A DNA stretch of 64,000 bases from Megaleporinus macrocephalus (Eukaryota; Chordata; Actinopteri; Characiformes; Anostomidae), in assembly GCA_021613375.1 (NCBI GenBank), contig CM038721.1:1917486-1981485 (forward strand). The letters are read 5' to 3'. The number at the start of each line of letters is the position of its first letter. The stretch's first letter is position 1. The position numbers and the translations under genes are program-made. The notes beneath the pieces are model-generated. The model saw only the letters and a list, made by a program, of their open reading frames with translations. It did not search any database and was not told where the DNA came from. This document shows, one piece after another, positions 49,201 to 58,300 of the stretch.

Positions 49201-51919
49201 CCGACCTGTGGGGGAAACTTCAGGAGGTACGTTTCTATGTGATAATTTAAAGACGTCTGTTGCTGCTGTTTTAACTAAACCGTCTTATTTCTGACATACT
49301 GGGTCACGCCTGCCTGTCCTCGTCTGTCTATGTCCTTGTTTACGTTCCCCTGTCATAGCCATGTGCGTCTGTTTATGTTATCACCTGTTCCGTGTTTGCG
49401 GCTCATCCTATTGTGTCCAGGTGTTCCTTGTTTCCTGTTATGTATTTATGTTACCCAGTCAATCTTCATGGTTCCAGTCTGTCGTTATGTTTCCTGTCTG
49501 GTATGTTATTACCTGTTCAGCTATCCTTTTCTTTGTTTTCCTGGTTAGTATATATATATATATACTGCTATGCAAATATGTAAGTCACTTGGGGGCAATT
49601 ATTAGACAGGAAGCTTTTATTTACTCAGTAAACACTTTATTATTAAATATTAATCAGTATTAATAGAGTAAATAGAGCTTTTACACTTTATTATTAAATA
49701 TTAAACAGTATTAATAGAGTAAGTAGAGCTTTTACACTTTATTATTAAATATTAAACAGTTTTAATAGAGTAAGTAGAGCTTTTACACTTTATTATTAAA
49801 TATTAATCAGTTTTAATAGAGTAAGTAGAACTTTTACACTTTATTATTAAATATTAATCAGTATTAATAGAGTAAATAGAGCTTTTACACTTTATTATTA
49901 AATATTAAACAGTATTAATAGAGTAAGTAGTGCTTTTACACTTTATTATTAAATATTAAACAGTTTTAATAGAGTAAGTAGAGCTTTTACACTTTATTAT
50001 TAAATATTAATCAGTATTAATAGAGTAAGTAGAGCTTTTACACTTTATTATTAAATATTAAACAGTATTAATAGAGTAAGTAGTACTTTTACACTTTTTC
50101 ATATTAAATATTAATCAGTATTAATAGAGTAAGTAAGGCTTTTACACTTTATTGTTAAATATTAATCAGCATTAATAGTGTAAGTAGAGCTTTTACACTT
50201 TATTATTAAATATTAATCAGTATTAATAGATTAAGTAGAGCTTTTACACTTTATTATTAAATATGAATTAGTATTAATAGAGTAAGTAGTGCTTTTACAC
50301 TTTATTATTAAATATTAATCAGTATTAATAGAGTAAGTAGTGTTTTTACACTTTATTATTAAATATTAATCAGTATTAATAAAGTAAGTAGAGCTTTTAC
50401 ACTTTATTATTAAATATTAATCAGTATTAATAGATTAAGTAGAGCTTTTACACATTATTATTAAATATGAATTAGTATTAATAGAGTAAGTAGTGCTTTT
50501 ACACTTTATTATTAAATATTAATCAGTATTAATAGAGTAAGTAGTGTTTTCCATACGTCAGTGTGTTTATTTAACTCTTTCCAAGCTTCTCCTAAACAAC
50601 CCAGTATTATAATCAGTTCTCATCTAATACCTGCTTTGACTGCTCAGTACTTCATTAAGATAAATCAAGATTTGCTGCTGAAGGAACTGAACACATTCAT
50701 ACAATGTCTGGGGCGTCCAGGAGAAATCTGGAACCTAAGTTTGTTCTTCAAACTGGATCAAGATCTGATCTACTTCTCTCACAATAACATATTCATGTTA
50801 CTTTGTATTGTATGTATGATTATTTACATCTGTTCTAATCAGATCTGCTGTTCTTACTGGTAAACAAACACTTATTGATCAGATAAAGACTTCTGAACTA
50901 TCAGCTCAGGAACCTCAGACTTTTACACAGTAGTATGTATATATATATATATAAGAGCTAGGTTGGACTCTCTCTCCAGTCCTCCAGAAAAGCTGTATGA
51001 TTATTTACTGCATCATTTTAACTGACTTTCAGTTTTAATAACATGCAAAAAACTCATTTGTTTGCTGAGTTAACTTTTTGGGAAAAATACAATCATTACA
51101 TTTTAATTATTAAAAATAATATTTAACAAAATAAAAGTTGTTCTCTGTAGACGATGTGTTTATTTTTTTTTAATTAGAAAATTAACAAACACATGTTATT
51201 AGACCAGGAGAGCCCGAACTTTATTTTAATGCTATCTGAAAAAGGTGTTAATGGTTTCTGCAGGTGGTCGACTCGGATCCTGACGTGAACCTGCCAGCCT
51301 CAGTGACTGAAATCATGAATCGCTGGATTCTCCAGATGGGCTTCCCGGTGGTCACCATAGACACCCAGACAGGAAATTTAAGCCAGAAGCACTTCCTGCT
51401 GGATTCAGAATCAGTGCCTGACAGGCCGTCTGTATACGGGTATGTGGATCGTTGGTATATGTTCTAGGTTGAAAAGTTCTGCCACAGTGTTCACAAGGTA
51501 TCACCAGGGCACCGCGTCCACAAAACCAGTCCGGAATTCTGTTCTGTTATTCAGACACTAAGAAATATACTCAATACAATACACCACATTTAACCCCTCC
51601 ATGCAGTGAAACACACACATACACACAGTAGTGAACACACACAATAGTGAACACACACACTCCAGGGAGCAGTGAAACACCAACATACACATACACTAGT
51701 AAAGACATACACTAGGGGGCAGTGAAACACCCACATACACACACAGTAGTGATCACACACACACACACACTAGGGGGCAGTGAAACACCCACATACACAC
51801 ACAGTAGTGAGCACACACACACACACTAGGGGCAGTGAAACACCCACATACACACACAGTAGTGAGCACACACACACACACTAGGGGCAGTGAAACACCC
51901 ACATACACACACAGTAGTG

Positions 51920-51971
<52 letters not shown>

Positions 51972-52332
51972 AGGGAAGTGAAACACCCACATACACACAC
52001 AGTAGGGAGCACACACACACACTAGGGGGCAGTGAAACACCCACATACACACAGCAGTGAATAAACACACACGGGGGCAGTGAAACACCGACATACACAC
52101 ACAGTAGTGAGCACACACACACACACACACACATTAGAGGGAAGTGAAACACCCACATACACACACAGTAGGGAGCACACACACACACTAGGGGGCAGTG
52201 AAACACCCACATACACACAGCAGTGAATAAACACACACGGGGGCAGTGAAACACCAAGATATACACACACTAGTGAACACACATGCAGTAAGAGCCTGTG
52301 TAACACACACCCACACATACAAGTGAAGCACC

Positions 52333-52371
<39 letters not shown>

Positions 52372-55300
52372 TCACATACACACTAAGAGACAGTGAAACA
52401 ACCACACACACACACACACACTAGTGAATACACACACACACTAGGGGGCAGTAAAACACCCACATACACACACACTGGTGAACACACACACACTAGGGGG
52501 CAGTAAAACACCCACATACACACACACTGGTGAACACACACACATTAGGGGGCAGTAAAACACCCACATACACACACACACATACTAAGAGACAATGAAA
52601 ATTTCACATACACACACACACTAGGGGGAAATGAGCACACTAGCCTGGAGTGGTGTGCAGTTCTATCCACACTACCCAGTAGGATCAGTTGGGGGTTTGG
52701 TGTCTTGTTCAAAGGAACGCGTCGTGGCGGTACAGAGGGTCAAACCAGCGGCTCTCCCGTCACGAGGTCGGTTCCCTGAACGCCAGCGCACGACTGCTTT
52801 TACAATTTCACCCTGGTAGAGATCCGGCTGCAGCCATGTGCAGAATACTCCAACCAACGGCTTCTCAGACATTCGACCTTCCATAGATGCTCCATAGATA
52901 CGTTACCAACCAGACAGTGTGCAATTTAAAGTATTTATTATTAATAACTGAACTGTAGAATATGGACATAACGCTTTCTCTGCTTTTATAGCTACGAGTG
53001 GTTTGTGCCTATCAGATGGATGAAGAATGGTACAGTCATGGGTCGGTACTGGCTGCTGGAGAAAACAGGTACAAACTGCACTTACCCAACACCTAACAAA
53101 TTATTAAGTAGTAAGTACACACTTACTTTTTGTACATTAAGTGAGTATTATTGAGTATGAAGCGATGTTATTGATTTTAAGGGTCTTTATTGGTTTGTTT
53201 GTTTTTGATTTTTACCTTTCACAGCTGCTCATGAGCCGATGAGGACAGACACTGAGTGGGTGCTGGCCAACCTGGACGTGTCTGGGTTCTACAGGGTTAA
53301 TTACGACTCCCTAAACTGGCAGCGTCTTCTCTCCCAGTTAACTTCAGATCATTCGGTGATACATTCAGTCAATATTACTACAATATTACTTTCAGCTCTT
53401 TAAAGAATCACACAATAATGATTTTAAACTTATTGTTTATAGTAAATGATCAATATTCTATATTTTCCTGATCACGTTATTAATCTTCTGCTGTTCTGCT
53501 GTGAATGCAGGTCATACCTGTAATCAACAGAGCTCAGCTTGTGGACGACGCATTTAACCTGGCAAGGTAAGACCTTCCAACCTAAAGCCCAGCTAGAGGA
53601 TCAGTTTCACCTGGACAGCTATTTAAATGAACCAGTTTAATCCAGTATGAATCTGCAGTGTGTGTAGTGTTTAGAGTCTGACAGTAATAACTGTGTAGGG
53701 ATGTTAATCCAGTATGAATCTGCAGTGTGTGTAGTGTTTACAGTGTGACAGTAATTACTGTGTAGGGATGTTAATCCAGTATGAATCTGCAGTGTGTGTA
53801 GTGTTTACAGTGTGACAGTAATTACTGTGTATGGATGTTAATCCAGTATGAATCTGCAGTGTGTGTAGCGTTTACAGTGTGACAGTAATAACTGTGGAGT
53901 GATTTTAATCCAGTATGAATCTGCAGTGTGTGTAGCGTTTATAGTGTGACAGTAATAACTGTGGAGTGATTATAATCCAGTATGAATCTGCAGTGTGTGT
54001 AGCGTTTATAGTGTGACAGTAATAACTGTGGAGTGATTTTAATCCAGTATGAATCTGCAGTGTGTGTAGCGTTTACAGTGTGACAGTAATAACTGTGGAG
54101 TGATTTTAATCCAGTATGAATCTGCAGTGTGTGTAGCGTTTACAGTGTGACAGTAATAACTGTGTAGGGATGTTAATCCAGTATGAATCTGTAATGTGTA
54201 TAGATCTACTAGCCAAAATGATTTTTTAACTCTTTGATTTCTCTCCAAGAGCAAAGATTATTAACACGACTTTGGCTCTAAGTACCACCAGGTACCTCTC
54301 AGAGGAGAGGGAGTACATGCCGTGGCAGGCCGCCGTCAATAACCTCGATTACTTCTTCCTGATGTTTGGTGGGACTTTCGACTGTGAAGCTCTGCAGGTA
54401 TTCTGATGAGGCTCATTAGAGCTGATGTGTGTCATTAGGAGTAGAAGACAGTACAGCAAGTCCTTCTTAGAATAAGTTCTTAAAATTCTTTATCTTCTAA
54501 ACCCACTGTAGACGTACCTGCGGGGGAAAGTTCAGCCTCTGTTTGAGTACTTCCAGAACATCACCGCAGACTGGACTGAGATCCCATCAAGTCACACTGA
54601 CCAGTAAATATGAGTTTTTGCTTTAAAGTCTCTAAATTTGCATATTTATTGGGATTTTTGATTAAATATCAGTACATACAGTACATGTCTCATAACATTC
54701 TCTTCCCAGATACAATCAGGTCATTGCGATTTCACTCGGATGCAGAACTGGAGTAGAGGGTTGCGCTGAGCTCACCACAATGTGGTTCCGCCAGTGGATG
54801 GAGAACCCAGATAACAACCCGTGAGACACTTTCAGCTTCATTCTTAGTTCTGCAGTGTTGCTGAGGCCTGTCTTATCCAGAGGCATCATATACTGTAACG
54901 AGTTTGTGTAATGATAGATTTTGTTTAGTAATGTTATTGCTGGCCATGTTGGCTAGGGCTGTTTTTTAAATGTTTTGTCTGGAGATGCTCTTTCCTAGTT
55001 TTCTAAATCTTATACACACTACCTGATCTCCTACTCATCACCTCCTCGTCTGTTGTCAGTCTGTGAAAGCATCAGTATGTTTATTAGATGTGCGAGCGTG
55101 CTGTGGTATATAGTAAAGTATATTCAGACTAATAACCTGTTTATCGTTGCTAGTAGGGGTGGGCGATATGGCCCTACAATAATATCACAATATTTCATGG
55201 TATTTTTGCGATAACGATACTCTTGGCAAAATGACAAAACATTGAATTAAAAAAATATATATATTTCAAGAATACACTACTGCAACAAAATGAAATTTAA

Positions 55301-58300
55301 ATTTTATTATTGCATACAATATGATATGGCACACCCCTAACTGAGATATTAAAAAATACAAGAATTTTAAAATCAGATTGTAACAGAAGTCAATGATCCA
55401 GAATGTCATGATACTAAATAATGCCCTCCAAATATCTCCATATATCCAGGACTGAAGTAAAGTGAATGTTGCTGGACAGATAAAATTAATTTTTCTTTTG
55501 TTAAAAACAGTAAAAGTAGTACCTGATGTGATAATTAGTGATGGGTGATATGGTATGATATTTCAGGGTTTAATATCGTTCACCATATTCAAAAATGTTG
55601 GTGATATTATTGTGTACAATACGATACGGCACACCCCTAGTTGCTAGGCTGTCAAGCACTAACTGAGGTGATCAAGGTGGCACAGTGCCACCCTGTGGCA
55701 GAACAGTGCTGCAGCTCTAGTTAGTTAGGAAGCTCTTTTAGTGTTTTTTTAGTGACGCCCATTGGTGTAGGAACCCCACCCAATATCAGAAACAGGTAGA
55801 TTTGTCTCACCCAAAAATTAAATCACAGAAAAGCAGAAACTGTTTAAAAAACATTTATTTTTAAAGTGCGCTGGAGTGTCGAGTAGCTCGCGCCAGCTTC
55901 AAACATGAGGTCAGTGATGAGAGCAGTGAACAGCAATGATGACCATATATACTGTAATAAACCAGCTTTAGTATAATGTGTTGTTATGGTAACAGACTAG
56001 GAGGGTTTAGGTTAGCTAACGTTTATATTAACTTTGAAATGTAAAGTTACATTACTCTCTGGCCACGCCCCCAAACTGCAGACTGCTATTACACTACATA
56101 CGTAAAATAATAAAATATAATACATTTTATTAATAAATTAATGAATAAATAAAAGGACTCGGTTGTTAGAAGTGCTGTCAGTAGTGCAGTATGTAATGAT
56201 CCAGAGGGCGCTGTTTGGGACACAGCCTTACTGTCTAACATTAATGTTAGTCTAGTCTAGTCAGGAAACCTTAACATACATTTATTATCATTCCATTTCA
56301 GCATCATACTCCAAAGAAAATACTATTTTTTTTATATAAACACGACTGCTCAAAAGTTTGGGATCACAGTGAAATGTTCTTGTTTTAATGGAGTATCTTC
56401 TTCATTAACACATCAATGGACTGACGGGTCTCTAAAGAAAGTTGTTTCTTTCTGGTCATTGTGAGTCGGTCAGCAAGCCATCAACTGCTGATCTTCAGAT
56501 ACTAAACTAACCTAGAATGTTGTTCCCTTTTATACTCACTTATTAGTAGAATGTTTTTCAGCTGTGATCACAACTGATCAAGAGTGTCCAAACAACCAAT
56601 TAGTCCAATAACATCCTTAACTTGGATTGGTGGTCGTACCAGGAGATTTAGACAGAGGACTGAGAATTACTGATAATAGACTATATGTAAAATAAGCCTC
56701 TATACAAAAATAGATTTAAATACAAACATTTTTATTCTTTAAAATCATCTGATACACTTACAGTAATTGTGAAATGGACAGTATTGTTTGTGAATTGCAT
56801 GAAAATTGCATAAAATGAAATTCTGAAGTGATCCTAAACTTTTGAGCAGTAATGTATATATATAATCCAGACGTTGCATGTATAATTTAAAAGTACCATG
56901 AAATGTGGAGTATATAGTTTAGTGTGTAAAGTGGTCTTTAATTAGATTTATCTAATAATAAACAGACGTACAGATTGTTGTATTTTGTTTATTTATTAGT
57001 AATTTACTGTAATTCCACAAATGTTGTTCTACGTCACTATATATACAGTGATTTACTACCTTACCTACAGTGGAATCAGCTTATAGCTAATATTTTAGTC
57101 AAACCCGCTCCTACGCTCTTGGTGATGCCCCACATAATTTTCATTCTAAGACATTCAGGAGCTCCAAAACGTTAATACACACATTTTGTCGGTTGTCATT
57201 TTATTAAATTTTCTTACATTTACTGGTCAAATGAAACAGTTTGTATGTTACTCATGTAGGGGTTTTCTATCCTTTTCCCATTTGGAGAAAATTATAGTTT
57301 ATGGTAATCAATCAAGGTGTGATAGATAATTATAATTGTGGAGTAGTTTTAATCCAGTATGAATCTGCAGTGTGTTGTTTTACAGTCTGACAATAAGCGT
57401 CCAGACAGTGTATTTATAACATCTACTGTAATAACGTTCTGTGAGGGAGCTTTTAGAATTGGACGTCTGGTTCCATTCACCTCCACTGTGAACAGATCTG
57501 ATTGTATATGTAAGCATTTCATGTGAAGCCTCTCTGAATGACATGCTAATTTATTTATTTATGCAGAAAAAGAGGTTTTAAACAGTTAAATAATAATATA
57601 AAGTTAATGCAAGACCTCTCGACCCCTTTTCCAGAATTCACCCCAACCTGAAGTCGACGGTGTACTGCAGTGCCATCGCTGCTGGAGGTGTGGAGGAGTG
57701 GGAGTTTGGCTGGAGGATGTACGAGAACAGAGGCAGTGCTGATGAGGCAGACAAGCTGTTATACGGTTTGTCATGCACTAAAAGGTCTTCGCTTCTGATC
57801 AGGTGAGTCTAAAAGCTGACCAGCGTCCTGCAGAGCGCAACACACCTTCAGCATCTCAGATTCTGACTCACTGCTAAGCTGTTAGGTTCACAGAGTCCTA
57901 TGTGGGCAAATATGGCGAATGACTGTGGTTTAAGCTGCAGATCTCACTGTACATCTACCTCACACATACCCCGACATCACAAAACCACCCCCTCGTATCT
58001 CCACTCACTGTCCACTGTATCAGCTCCACTGACCATACAGGAGCTCCACTCACTGTCCACTGTATCAGCTCCACTGACCATACAGGACCTACACTCACTG
58101 TCCACTGTATCAGCTCCACTGACCATACAGGACCTCCACTCACAGACTGTAGTTCATCTGATTCTCTGTATACTTTATTACTCTGTTCTATAATGATCAG
58201 GACCCCCACAGGACCCCCACAGAGCAGATACTATTAGGGAGGTGGATCATTCTCAGCACTGCAGTGACACTGATATGGTGCTGGTGTGAGTGGATCAGAC

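Noticed and set aside
51753..52417. Val/Cys-rich minus-strand frames resembling a secreted repeat protein
   Set aside because: These are translations of (GT)n-rich SINE VNTR units in intron 10 of gene C.
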